Shown here in pieces: positions 52,272-61,529 of a stretch of 64,000 bases of DNA; position 1 is the stretch's first letter, and each line of letters starts with the position of its first letter. The position numbers were made by a program, and so were the translations under genes. The notes beneath the pieces are model-generated. The model saw only the letters and a list, made by a program, of their open reading frames with translations, was not told where the DNA came from and ran no database searches. Source of the DNA: Polymorphum gilvum SL003B-26A1 (GTDB lineage: Bacteria; Pseudomonadota; Alphaproteobacteria; Rhizobiales; Stappiaceae); the NCBI RefSeq assembly GCF_000192745.1, contig NC_015259.1, forward strand, positions 697,001 through 761,000, given 5' to 3'.

Positions 52272-53440
52272 CCATGGTGCCAATTGGTGATGTGACTGAA
52301 GTGAAGGGCGGAGGAACTCCGTCCAAGCGCAAACCAGAATACTACCAAGGCGATATCCCTTGGGTTACACCCAAGGACATGAAGGTATGGGATATATCCG
52401 ACGCAATCGACAAGATAACACCTGAGGCAGTGGCCGACAGCGCAACGAACCTAATTCCGGCGAGGTCCATTTTACTGGTCAACCGATCCGGCATTCTCAA
52501 GCATACGCTCCCTGTAGGCATCACGCGTCGCGAAGTTGCGATCAATCAGGATCTGAAAGCCCTGATTTGCTCTGACAGGGCACATCCAGAGTATCTCGCT
52601 CATATTGTAAAAGCGGCCGAACCCATCATCCTTAAATGGGTTCGCGCCACGACGGCCGATAACTTTCCGATTGATAGCCTGAAAGAGCTTAAGATACCGC
52701 TTCCGACCTTGGACGAGCAGAGACGTATTGCGGGAATACTTGATCAGGCGGATGCGCTGCGCCGCCTCCGCTCCCGCGCCCTCGACAAACTCAACACCCT
52801 CGGCCAGGCCATCTTTCATGAGATGTTCGGGGACCCGGCGACAAACCCGAAAGGTTGGCCAATGGGCGTCATTGGCGACCTGCTGAAGGAAGCAAAATAC
52901 GGCTCGTCCGGCAAGGCAAACTCTGAAGGGCGCGGTTTGCCGATGTTGCGCATGGGCAATGTAACCTACGACGGACGCATCGACTTGTCCGACCTGAAAC
53001 ACATTGAGCTGTCCGATAAGGAATTTGACAAGTACACGACACGCCCCGGCGACCTTCTTTTCAACCGAACCAACAGTAAGGAACTCGTCGGAAAGACTGC
53101 CGTAGTCACCCAGGCGGAACCTATGGCGATTGCTGGTTATCTTGTTCGCGGGCGGGCGAATGCACGAGGAAACACCCACTATATCAGCGGCTATCTGAAC
53201 TCGACCCACGGCAAGGCTGTGCTCCGCAACATGTGCAAGAATATTGTGGGTATGGCCAACATCAACGCGAAGGAGTTTCAATCCATTCCAACAGCGATTC
53301 CTCCTGTCGAAATTCAACGCGTTTACGCCGAGAAACTGATGTCCCTCAGAGCTGAAGAGGCCCAGTTTCAAGCATCCTTGGACATCGCTTCAACACTATT
53401 CGCCTCCCTCCAACATCGGGCTTTCAAGGGGGAGCTATAG
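52268..53440 (+). CDS. hsdS: Type I restriction-modification specificity subunit
   Basis: This 390-residue HsdS has two target-recognition domains (residues 1-150 and 195-345) and conserved helical spacers (LPTLDEQRRIAGILDQADALRRLRSRALDKLNTLGQAIFHEMFG and VEIQRVYAEKLMSLRAEEAQFQASLDIASTLFASLQHRAF, given as families). It recognises a bipartite site that cannot be deduced here. It is coupled to hsdM by overlap. It appears intact. Confidence 0.93.
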   Translation: MTMVPIGDVTEVKGGGTPSKRKPEYYQGDIPWVTPKDMKVWDISDAIDKITPEAVADSATNLIPARSILLVNRSGILKHTLPVGITRREVAINQDLKALICSDRAHPEYLAHIVKAAEPIILKWVRATTADNFPIDSLKELKIPLPTLDEQRRIAGILDQADALRRLRSRALDKLNTLGQAIFHEMFGDPATNPKGWPMGVIGDLLKEAKYGSSGKANSEGRGLPMLRMGNVTYDGRIDLSDLKHIELSDKEFDKYTTRPGDLLFNRTNSKELVGKTAVVTQAEPMAIAGYLVRGRANARGNTHYISGYLNSTHGKAVLRNMCKNIVGMANINAKEFQSIPTAIPPVEIQRVYAEKLMSLRAEEAQFQASLDIASTLFASLQHRAFKGEL

Positions 53441-53547
53441 ACGAAATGGATAGCTACCCGGACAACTTCGAGGACTTTTTGGCGACGACGGCGGAGATGC
53501 TGGTTGCGGATGGTTTGGTCGATGCTGCCGATCTTTTGAAGTCGGAC

Positions 53548-54826
53548 GGTTCTATCAACTCGACCCTTGCCGATTTTGACACCAGCATTTCCCCGGCAGA
53601 GTTGTGAAGCAGGCTCATGATCGGCGCGAAGACGACAGATTTCGGCTGTCGACCCGACGCCTCGGCCGATCCCGCTATGCCATCGCCGCCTTTTCGAGGC
53701 AGATCAGCCGTTTCACGTTATAGACGATGTTGGCCATGCCGATTTTCAGCGTGGCGCGAGCAATGCCGATCGTGCGGATCACGAGGCTCATTCTCGATTT
53801 CTGCTCGGCAAAGACATGCTCGACATGGCTGCGGATTTTCGATTTGCGGCCGTTGGCGATCGCTGTCCGACGCGGCATTGGCCGCCCCTTCGGCTTTTTC
53901 CGATGAACGCATGAGACGAAGCCGTTCTCGTCCATGAACATCTCGTTGGCCTTGGACCGATACGCCGTATCTGCCCAGACGTGGCTGGCTGTGTTGGACT
54001 TGTCGAGCAGCCCCTCACGCAGACGTGCGCCCTCATACGCCGCGGCGTCCGTGGCCTGCCACTTCCGGATCAGGCCGAACCGCCGGTCGATCGAGATGTG
54101 GTTTTGATACCCGAAGGCCGGGATCGCGATATCAACCGGCGGCTTGGTTCCATCAGGCCGCTCCTTCGCCTTCGAGAACTTGACGGTCCATCTGGCATCC
54201 CGATCCTTTTGCCGGAGTTTGGCCGGCTTGGCCTTCCATTCTTCCGGGATACGCCCCTCCTTGAGATCGTTCTTCTCATCCTCGGTATTGCGCTGCTTCG
54301 GCGCGGCGATCAGGCTGGCATCCACAATCTGCCCGCCCATGGCGATGTAGCCCGAGGCCCGCAGCGCGGCGTCGAACCGGTCGAACAAGGCTTGGATCGC
54401 ATCGGCTTTGGTGAGCTTCTCCCGGAACAGCCAGATCGTCCGCGCATCCGGAACGCGATCCGAAAGCCCAAGCCCGAGAAAGCGCATGAAAGACAATCGG
54501 TCGCTGATCAGGAACTCGGTCCGTTCATCCGACAGGCTATTGGCGGCCTGGATGACCAGCACCTTGAACATCATCACGGGGTCGAAGGGCGGTCGGCCGC
54601 CTTGGGATCCATCCGAATAGGCCAGCGCCTTCACCAGATCGGCCCGGAAAATCTCGAAATCAACCGCTCCGGCAAAGGCCTCGAGTTGATCGCCGAGGTC
54701 GCTCAGACGCTTCAACCGTTCGTCGATATCGAAAAATCCTGGCTGGCCCCGCATCCCGCATCATTCTCCTGTTCCAACGGAGGCATTGAATCAAAATCTC
54801 ACTGAAATGGCGAGGTTTTTAGAACT
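53548..54826 (-). mobile_element. IS5-family insertion sequence in the Abi gene
   Basis: The imperfect terminal repeats begin GGTTCTA at the left and (inverse) AGTTCTA at the right, with GATTTTGA shared further in. No clear target duplication is seen, so the ends are inferred from the reading-frame join and may shift by a base or two. Confidence 0.75.
53675..54754 (-). CDS. IS5-family transposase
   Basis: This 359-residue protein starts MRGQPGFFDIDERL. It has the IS5 N-terminal domain (RPPFDPVMMFKVLVIQAANSLSDE), the DDE residues (IVDASLIAAPKQRN, VWADTAYRSKANE) and the Tyr-Glu region near VEHVFAEQKSRMSL. It appears intact. Confidence 0.92.
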   Translation of the reverse strand: MRGQPGFFDIDERLKRLSDLGDQLEAFAGAVDFEIFRADLVKALAYSDGSQGGRPPFDPVMMFKVLVIQAANSLSDERTEFLISDRLSFMRFLGLGLSDRVPDARTIWLFREKLTKADAIQALFDRFDAALRASGYIAMGGQIVDASLIAAPKQRNTEDEKNDLKEGRIPEEWKAKPAKLRQKDRDARWTVKFSKAKERPDGTKPPVDIAIPAFGYQNHISIDRRFGLIRKWQATDAAAYEGARLREGLLDKSNTASHVWADTAYRSKANEMFMDENGFVSCVHRKKPKGRPMPRRTAIANGRKSKIRSHVEHVFAEQKSRMSLVIRTIGIARATLKIGMANIVYNVKRLICLEKAAMA

Positions 54827-56074
54827 GTCCAGTCGGCAGTCCATAGAGTCGAGGCCACCGGGTACGACAATTGGAACGGCGGCACGACAAATTGGACCAT
54901 TTATTTGCAGTTGAATCCAAAGGAGTATGCCCGCTTAGGCAACAAGAAAGATACGCTGGCCAATCAGATCAATAGCCGTTTGTCGCCTCTTCTGGAACAA
55001 GAAACGACTGATTGGTATTCAGTGGTCATTTCCCCGAAAATTCAACCAAAGTCGGATTGGAGAAAACCTGCTGGCGATATCCCAAGAAGCGCCAGAAAAA
55101 ATATTTTTGACGGCATGCGATTGGAGAATGTGAGTTGGTTTGGGTCCTTAGGGGACGTGGAGTTTCTGGGCCGTCTCTACGACCTAGAAAGTCTACCTTC
55201 CACAGATTCCCGATTTCAGGACGCAGCCGGCGATATCTGGCAGCACCGCGTAAACAACGACGACTGGCCCGAGGATTGGATTTTCGACGATTCTCGCTTT
55301 CGGTTGATGAGCGCTCCACCCGATGAGTTTCTTCGATTCTTGTGCGAGGTATTACATCCGGTTGTCAGACCGGATCGAAACGAAACGCTGAAGCTGCTGC
55401 AACACTTCAATGATCAGCTACGTCCGCATGGTTGGCATTTGATAGAGGAAGAGAAGATCGCCGGTCGTCCCCGTTATGTCGGTCAGGCGATTCGCAACCA
55501 TCATCACCGCTCTGTATCGCGGGCGCGTACCGTTGCGGATGCACTGGATGCCGCTTGGATGCAAAAGGAGATCGAGCGCGTCGAGAACGCCATAGATGCT
55601 GATCCAGCGTTAGCACTTGGCACCGCGAAAGAATTACTGGAAAGCTGCTGCAAAACGATCCTTACCAAACGAGGCGTTTCGTTCGGTAAATCGGATGATC
55701 TTCCAAAGCTAACGAAGGCTCTGACGAAAGAATTAAAGTTGGTGCCTGAAGGAATTCCTGATGCTGCGAAGGGAGCCGAGAACATCAGGTTGATACTCAG
55801 GAATCTGTCCGCGTTGACCCAGTACATGGCCGAGTTGCGGGGCCTTTATGGAACCGGACACGGCCGAGATGGAAAGCATAAGGGACTTGAACCCCGACAT
55901 GCGCGGCTCGCTGTCGCTTCGGCGGTGGCGTTCATCGATTGTCAACGGCGGAGCAAAAGTCGTCCATTGGGCGGCGTAAAAGTAGGCCACCTGACGCCGC
56001 ACGCGGGGAACGTCGGGAGGGCGTAGCCCGACCAGAGTTTCCCGCGTGCGGCGTTGGCGACTTTTTGAGGGGCT

Positions 56075-56845
56075 TCAGCCTGCCCTTCGGGCGCGGCTTT
56101 GAGCGAGACGATAGCTGTCGCCGTTCATCTCGAGGATGTTGACGTGGTGGGTCAGCCGGTCGAGCAGTGCGCCGGTCAGCCGTTCCGATCCCAGCGTCTC
56201 GGTCCATTCGTCGAATGGCAGATTGCTGGTGATCAGGGTGGCACCGCGTTCGTAGCGTTGCGCGATCAGCTCGAACAGCAATTCCGCCCCGGTCTTTGAC
56301 AATGGCACGAAGCCCAGTTCGTCGATGATCAGGAGCTTGTAGGCTGCCATCTGCTTCTGGAAACGCAGCAGACGTCGCTCGTCGCGCGCCTCCATCATCT
56401 CGCTGACCAGGGCAGCGGCGGTCGTGAAGCCGACGGACAAGCCCTTCTGGCAGGCGGCCAGACCGAGACCGAGCGCCACATGGGTCTTGCCCGTGCCGCT
56501 GGGGCCAAGCGCGATGACGTTCTCGCGCCGCTCGACCCATTCGCAGCGGGCCAGCTCCAGCACCTGCATCTTGTTGAGCTTCGGGATAGCGGCGAAGTCG
56601 AAGCTGTCGAGGCTTTTGACGACCGGGAACCTCGCCGCCTTGATGCGGCGTTCGACCTTGCGGCGATCCCGTTCGATCATCTCCTGCTCAGCAAGCCGAG
56701 TGAGGTATCCGACATGGTCCACGCCCTGTGTGGCGCAGAGCCGGGCCAGCTTCTGATACTCGCGCTGGAAGGTCGGCAGCTTGAGGGTCTTGAGCGTGTG
56801 GGAGAGCAGGATCGCAGGGGGATTGTCTGACGCTTGGGTGCTCAT
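56075..56845 (-). CDS. istB: IS21 helper ATPase IstB
   Basis: This 256-residue AAA+ protein has Walker A GPSGTGKTH, Walker B LLIIDELGFVPL and sensor-1 LITSNLPFDEW. Its ATG overlaps the istA stop (ATGA). It helps the transposase choose targets. Intact. Confidence 0.95.
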   Translation of the reverse strand: MSTQASDNPPAILLSHTLKTLKLPTFQREYQKLARLCATQGVDHVGYLTRLAEQEMIERDRRKVERRIKAARFPVVKSLDSFDFAAIPKLNKMQVLELARCEWVERRENVIALGPSGTGKTHVALGLGLAACQKGLSVGFTTAAALVSEMMEARDERRLLRFQKQMAAYKLLIIDELGFVPLSKTGAELLFELIAQRYERGATLITSNLPFDEWTETLGSERLTGALLDRLTHHVNILEMNGDSYRLAQSRARRAG

Positions 56846-58365
56846 GCGGCATCTCCCGCATGCGTCGACAGAAGCCGCATATAGGCCTTTGCCGATGTCT
56901 TCTCGACGGTGGCTCTTGGCAGGTACGGGTAGATGGACAGGTCCAGTCTCGGCGGCCGCCGCTCCACCTGGCACAGGAGAAGATGCTTGACGGCATCGAA
57001 GCCGATGGCCCCGATCTGGAGGGCCTGCTTCACCGCCACATGCAGATCGGCAAGCTCGAAGCTTTCCAGCAGCCGCAGCACCTGCACATACTCGCGCCGG
57101 CCATGCTTTGCCATGCGCGCTTCCATCAGGCGGCGCAGCGTGGCGAACGCCTCGGGCAGATCCCAGCCCTGAAGAGGAGCGGCCTGATCCAGCGCGTTGA
57201 TCTTCTGTTCGATCAGCGGCAGGTAATGCAGCGGGTCGAACACAACGTCTTCCCGTTCCCAGCTTCGAGGATGACGAGCGATGATCTCGCCACGGCAGCC
57301 GATCACCACCTCGTCGACATAGCCCCGGATCCATACATCCTGATGGCCGAAGGCGACCGGGACGGAGTAGTCGTTGGTCCTGTAGCGCACCAGCGCCTGG
57401 GAAGAGACCCGACCGCTGGCCTGATCGCAGGCCTCAAAAGGCGAAGCTGGCAGCGGCCGCATCGCCGCAAGATCGCGCTGCAGCCGTTCTGCGATCGTCT
57501 CGCTCTCGCCGCGCAGCCTGTCGCGCTGGCGCTTGCGGCATTGCTCTTCCAGCCAGGCGTTGAACTCATCCCACGTCGCAAAGCGCGGGATCGGCACCAT
57601 GAAGTTGCGACGGGCATAGCCGACGAGGCCTTCGACGCTTCCCTTGTCATTACCCTTGCCGGGGCGGCCATAGCGATCCCGGATCAGGTAGTGGGACAGG
57701 AAGCCGCTGAACAGCACTGTCCGCTTGCGCGTGCCATCGGCCAGGATCTTCGACACCAGGCAGCGGTCGTTGTCATAGACGATCGATTGTGGCACCGCCC
57801 CGAAGAAGGCGAACGCATGGACGTGGCCATCAATCCAGGCCTCTGACACCGCCGCCGGATAGGCCCGCACATAGCAGGCGTCGCTGTGCGGCAGGTCGAG
57901 CACAAAGAAGTGCGCCTTCTGCTCCACGCCGCCGATGACAACCACAGCCTCGCCAAAGTCAGCCTGCGCGTGGCCCGGCGGATGCGATAACGGCACGAAC
58001 ACTTCCTGCCGGCGCTGCTCCCGCTCGCGCATGTAGTCCTTGATGATCGTATAGCCGCCGGTGAACCCGCACTCAGCCCGCAACCGGTCGAACACACGCT
58101 TGGCCGTGTGGCGCTGCTTGCGCGGTACCTTCAGGTCTTCGTCCAGCCAATGATCAATGGTCGAAACAAAGGCGTCCAGCTTCGGCCGACGCACCGGGGC
58201 CTGACGGCGATAGCCCGGAGGCGTCGAATACGACAGCATCTTGGAAACGCTGTCGCGTGAGATATTGAAATGCTTCGCTGCCTGACGTCGGCTCATCCCC
58301 TCCGAGACCGCCAGACGCACCTTCAGATATAAGTCCACGGTGTAGATCCCCTGACCCTCCTGCAC
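56842..58365 (-). CDS. istA: IS21 transposase IstA
   Basis: This 507-residue protein has an N-terminal helix-turn-helix (VSEGMSRRQAAKHFNISRDSVSKML) and a DDE core with HAQADFGEA, IVYDNDRCLV and GNDKGSVEGLVGYARRN. The 5' start MQEGQGIYTVDLY is standard. Intact. Confidence 0.95.
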   Translation of the reverse strand: MQEGQGIYTVDLYLKVRLAVSEGMSRRQAAKHFNISRDSVSKMLSYSTPPGYRRQAPVRRPKLDAFVSTIDHWLDEDLKVPRKQRHTAKRVFDRLRAECGFTGGYTIIKDYMREREQRRQEVFVPLSHPPGHAQADFGEAVVVIGGVEQKAHFFVLDLPHSDACYVRAYPAAVSEAWIDGHVHAFAFFGAVPQSIVYDNDRCLVSKILADGTRKRTVLFSGFLSHYLIRDRYGRPGKGNDKGSVEGLVGYARRNFMVPIPRFATWDEFNAWLEEQCRKRQRDRLRGESETIAERLQRDLAAMRPLPASPFEACDQASGRVSSQALVRYRTNDYSVPVAFGHQDVWIRGYVDEVVIGCRGEIIARHPRSWEREDVVFDPLHYLPLIEQKINALDQAAPLQGWDLPEAFATLRRLMEARMAKHGRREYVQVLRLLESFELADLHVAVKQALQIGAIGFDAVKHLLLCQVERRPPRLDLSIYPYLPRATVEKTSAKAYMRLLSTHAGDAA

Positions 58366-58462
58366 ATGTTGCAGAAGGAAAATAGGTGGACGACTTTTAC
58401 GCCGCCCGCGGCAGGACTATCCCGCCGCTACCGTGGCCGAATTTTGCACCGCCGCTCTCACA

Positions 58463-59063
58463 TCTCGATGTCGCCCGCCGCCAGCCGGTCGATGCGACGC
58501 GCCTCGAGCGCTATCGCCGCGTCGTCGGCGACGATTTCTGGTCGATCGACATTCCCGGCTGGCGCCTGATCGGGTTGAACGCGCTTCTGCTTGGCCTCGA
58601 CCTGCCCGGCGAGGCGGAGCAGCAGGAAATGGTCAGGCGGGCATGTTCGACGCTCGGCGGCCGCGCGCTTGCACTCTTCCTGCACAAGCCGTTGATGGAC
58701 TTAAGCTACGACGAGATGCTCGCGAGCAACCGCTTCACCACCCACGGCCCGCGGCAGCGCCTGTTGGAGGCCTTGGGCGGCGCCGTCCCGGCGATCGTGG
58801 CCAGTGGCCATGTGCATCAGTACCGCGATAGCGAAGTGGCGGCCACGCGGCACGTGTGGGCGCCGGCGACGTCGTTCATGATCTCCGATCCCTGGCAGCC
58901 CGGTTATGGCCTGAAAGCGGTCGGCTATCTGATGCACGAGTTCGATCCCGACGGAAGCTGGCGCCACCGACTGGTCGGTGTGCGTGGTCTTGTCCATCAC
59001 GACCTAGCCGAGTTCCCTCAGGCCTATGGCGACGTCAGGCAATGGGGGCAGGGCAACGCCTGA
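58463..59063 (+). pseudogene. Metallophosphoesterase lacking its N-terminal half
   Basis: From the IS21 end the frame encodes DVARRQPVDATRLERYRRV, then WSIDIPGWRLIGLNALLLG and the conserved SGHVHQYRD motif (GHxH metal ligands). The N-terminal metal-binding motifs (DxH and GNHD) of the calcineurin-like family are missing. An in-frame ATG inside IS21 at 58386 makes it look like an open gene. It was probably cut when IS21 and the adjacent DNA rearranged. Confidence 0.8.
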
Positions 59064-59170
59064 GCGGAGGCAGCAGATCATGCGGGTCTGTCGGCAAGGA
59101 GACTGGTGCCATCTTTTATGCAGCCGGGGCACCTCCGAAAGATCCGCCCTTGTGGTAGTCGCTGCCGTGG

Positions 59171-60115
59171 TCATGTCTGCTCGGATTTGGCCAATTCGTC
59201 CGCGATCCACCGGGTGAAATGGCCGATGGCGGGATCCGCGCGGCGCTCGGGAGACGCCAGCAGATAGTAACCTCCGAGCCGTATGTCTGTGTCGAACAGT
59301 TCGTGCAGCGCTGCGGTTTCCAGTTCGCGCTGAGCGAGCACCCGGCTGACGAGGGCAATGCCCTGACCGGCGAGGGCGGCGTCGAAGCCGAGATTGGCGT
59401 CGCCCAGCCGTGGTCCGCTGAGCGGCCCCCGGACCTGTACCTGAGCAGCCTCGAACCAGTCGTGCCACTGGCGGTGGCTCTCCTCGTGAATGAGCGGCAA
59501 CATCGGCAGCCGTGCCAGGCTTTCCGGCATGCCGTTTTCTGTAAGCCAGCGGACCGAGGCGACGGGAAACATACGCGGCTGGACAAGACGGATCGCGCCG
59601 TCCGGCAGACCGTCAAAGGGACCGAAGCCGATCACGAGATCCGCTTCTGACCGGGCAAAATCAGGCAGGACCGACGTCGAGCGCAAGACGATGTCCGCGC
59701 CAGCGAGTTGCTTTTCGATCTCCGAGATTCGCGGCGTCAGCCAGCGCGATGCGAGGCCCGGCATGCTCCAGATTCGAATGCTGCCGCCGCGGGGGCGGGG
59801 GCGCAGTTCGGATGCAGTCGTGGCGATCGCCTGGAACGCGCGGCTCACGCTCGCCAGCAGGATCTCGCCCGCGTCGGTAAGCGCCACTCCGCGTGGACCG
59901 GCGGCCACAAGCTTGCAGCCCATCCAGGCCTCCAGATTGCGCACGTGCCGGCTGACCACGGTGTGGCTTACACCGATATCGTCGGCCGCCTTTCGCATAC
60001 TGCCGGTGCGGCCGACCGCTTCGAAGGCGCGCAGGAGGATCAGCGGCGGCAGGCGCGAAAGGGTTCTGGTCGCGCTATCGTTCGGACCTTTGACAGTCAT
60101 AGGGCTCCGGGCCAT
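59171..60115 (-). CDS. LysR-family regulator (GcvA-like)
   Basis: This 314-residue protein has an N-terminal helix-turn-helix (LILLRAFEAVGRTGSMRKAADDIGVSHTVVSRHVRNLEAWMG) and a substrate-binding domain with a GcvA-like layout (RSEADLVIGFGPFDG, LGFDAALAGQGIALVSRVLA). It is divergent from gabT, with about 100 bases between starts, the usual position of a LysR regulator and its target. Effector unknown. Confidence 0.9.
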   Translation of the reverse strand: MARSPMTVKGPNDSATRTLSRLPPLILLRAFEAVGRTGSMRKAADDIGVSHTVVSRHVRNLEAWMGCKLVAAGPRGVALTDAGEILLASVSRAFQAIATTASELRPRPRGGSIRIWSMPGLASRWLTPRISEIEKQLAGADIVLRSTSVLPDFARSEADLVIGFGPFDGLPDGAIRLVQPRMFPVASVRWLTENGMPESLARLPMLPLIHEESHRQWHDWFEAAQVQVRGPLSGPRLGDANLGFDAALAGQGIALVSRVLAQRELETAALHELFDTDIRLGGYYLLASPERRADPAIGHFTRWIADELAKSEQT

Positions 60116-60223
60116 GAAGAGCAGTGGAAACTATGATGCACCACACTGTGTAAATCAATGTCGTACCACCTGCCGCGCATCGTCCCTATCATCACGGCCG
60201 AAAACCAGTCTGGAGATCACACC

Positions 60224-61507
60224 GTGGACAATTCCTCTTTGCAGCAGCGCCGACAGGGTGCCATCCCGCGCGGCGTTTCGACCGCCTATCCGATCTTTGC
60301 GGCGCGGGCCGATAATTCCGAACTGTGGGACGTCGAGGGCAAGCGCTACATCGATTTCGCAGGGGGTATCGCGGTGTTGAACACCGGTCATAGGCATCCC
60401 AAGGTGATGGCGGCGGTCGCCCGTCAGCTCGACGCCTTCACCCATACCGCGTTCCAGGTCGCGCCCTACGAGCCGTATGTCGAGCTGTGCGAGCGGCTGA
60501 ACGCCCTGGCGCCGTTCAAGGGTCCTGCCAAATCGCTTCTGTTCACGACCGGCGCCGAAGCCGTCGAGAATGCCATCAAGATCGCTCGTGCCCACACAGG
60601 GCGTACCGGCGTCATCGCCTTTGCCGGCGGGTTCCACGGTCGCACCGCGTTGACCATGGCGCTGACCGGAAAGGTGGCGCCCTACAAGAGGAAGTTCGGC
60701 ATTTCTCCGGCCGGGATCTTCCACGCGCCATTCCCGTCGGACGAACTCGGCGTCAGCGTCGCCGATGCGCTCAAGAGCCTCGACTTCCTGTTCCGCGCCG
60801 ACATCGAGCCGAGCGAGGTCGCGGCCATCATCGTCGAGCCGGTCCAGGGGGAGGGCGGCTTTCTGCCGGCGCCGACTGAGCTGATCGCTGCACTGCGCGA
60901 CCTCTGCGATCGCCACGGCATGGTGCTGATCGCCGACGAAGTCCAGACCGGCTTCGCGCGCACCGGCAAGATGTTCGGCATCGAGCATTCGGGCGTCGAG
61001 CCCGATCTGATCACCGTGGCGAAGTCGCTTGCCGGAGGCTTTCCGCTGTCCGGGGTGATCGGCCGCGCCGAGATCATGGATGCGCCCGAGCCCGGCGGCC
61101 TCGGCGGCACCTACGCCGGCAGCCCAATCGCCTGCGTGGCGGCGCTCGCCGTCCTCGACGTCATCGCCGAGGAGAAGCTGATCGACCGCGCGAATGCCAT
61201 CGGTGCGCGGATCAAGGCCAGCCTCGAACGGGCGCGCATGCGCAACGACACCGTTGCGATTGCCGCGATCCGCGGACCCGGCGCCATGATCGCGTTCGAC
61301 GTCATTGCGCCCGGGGCGACGTGGACGCCGGATGCCGACGCAACGAAACGGGTCGTCAATGCCGCTCTGGACGACGGCCTCATCGTGCTGTCCTGTGGGG
61401 TTCACGCCAACACGATCCGCATTCTCAATCCCCTGACGATCAGCGACGAACTGCTCGACGAGGGGCTCGACAAGCTGACCCGGGCGCTGGTTGCCGCCAA
61501 GGCCTGA
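60224..61507 (+). CDS. gabT: 4-aminobutyrate aminotransferase
   Basis: With the GTG start at 60224 behind TGGAGATCACACC the product has 427 residues, the family length; ATG 60158 would add 22. PLP-dependent class III aminotransferase: PLP-phosphate motif LFTTGAEAVENAIKIAR, then FAGGFHGRT, LIADEVQTGFARTGK and Lys267 in VAKSLAGG. It converts GABA and 2-oxoglutarate to succinate semialdehyde and glutamate. The next gene oxidises that aldehyde. Confidence 0.92.
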   Translation: MDNSSLQQRRQGAIPRGVSTAYPIFAARADNSELWDVEGKRYIDFAGGIAVLNTGHRHPKVMAAVARQLDAFTHTAFQVAPYEPYVELCERLNALAPFKGPAKSLLFTTGAEAVENAIKIARAHTGRTGVIAFAGGFHGRTALTMALTGKVAPYKRKFGISPAGIFHAPFPSDELGVSVADALKSLDFLFRADIEPSEVAAIIVEPVQGEGGFLPAPTELIAALRDLCDRHGMVLIADEVQTGFARTGKMFGIEHSGVEPDLITVAKSLAGGFPLSGVIGRAEIMDAPEPGGLGGTYAGSPIACVAALAVLDVIAEEKLIDRANAIGARIKASLERARMRNDTVAIAAIRGPGAMIAFDVIAPGATWTPDADATKRVVNAALDDGLIVLSCGVHANTIRILNPLTISDELLDEGLDKLTRALVAAKA

Positions 61508-61529
61508 CGACAAGGAAAAGGAGTACGGC

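Larger units (their letters stand above)
53446..55939 (+). pseudogene. Abi_C-type abortive-infection-like protein, interrupted by IS5-family element and truncated by IS21
   Basis: The first 34 codons (53446-53547, MDSYPDNFEDFLATTAEMLV) start 6 bases after hsdS behind GGGGGAGC. After the IS5-family element the frame resumes at 54827 (VQSAVHRVEATGYDNWNGG) and runs to 55939. The C-terminus has the Abi_C-like helical region (GTAKELLESCCKTIL, LSALTQYMAELRGLYGTGHG, LEPRHARLAVASAVAF) and is cut by IS21. Joining 53547 to 54827 keeps the frame. Genes of this type often sit between hsdS and hsdR. Confidence 0.8.
55940..58462 (-). mobile_element. IS21-family insertion sequence (2523 bases)
   Basis: The left end TGTCAACGGCGGAGCAAAAGT pairs with the right end, read inverse from 58462 (TGTGAGAGCGGCGGTGCAAAAT). 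Internal GGGCGGCGTAAAAGT copies lie near both ends, as in IS21 multiple terminal repeats. No target duplication is found (ATCGAT versus TCTCGA), and genes on both sides are truncated, pointing to an adjacent deletion. Confidence 0.85.

Noticed and set aside
58386-59063. Intact metallophosphoesterase of 225 residues
   Set aside because: The first 26 codons lie inside the IS21 end and the N-terminal metal motifs are missing; it is a truncated gene.
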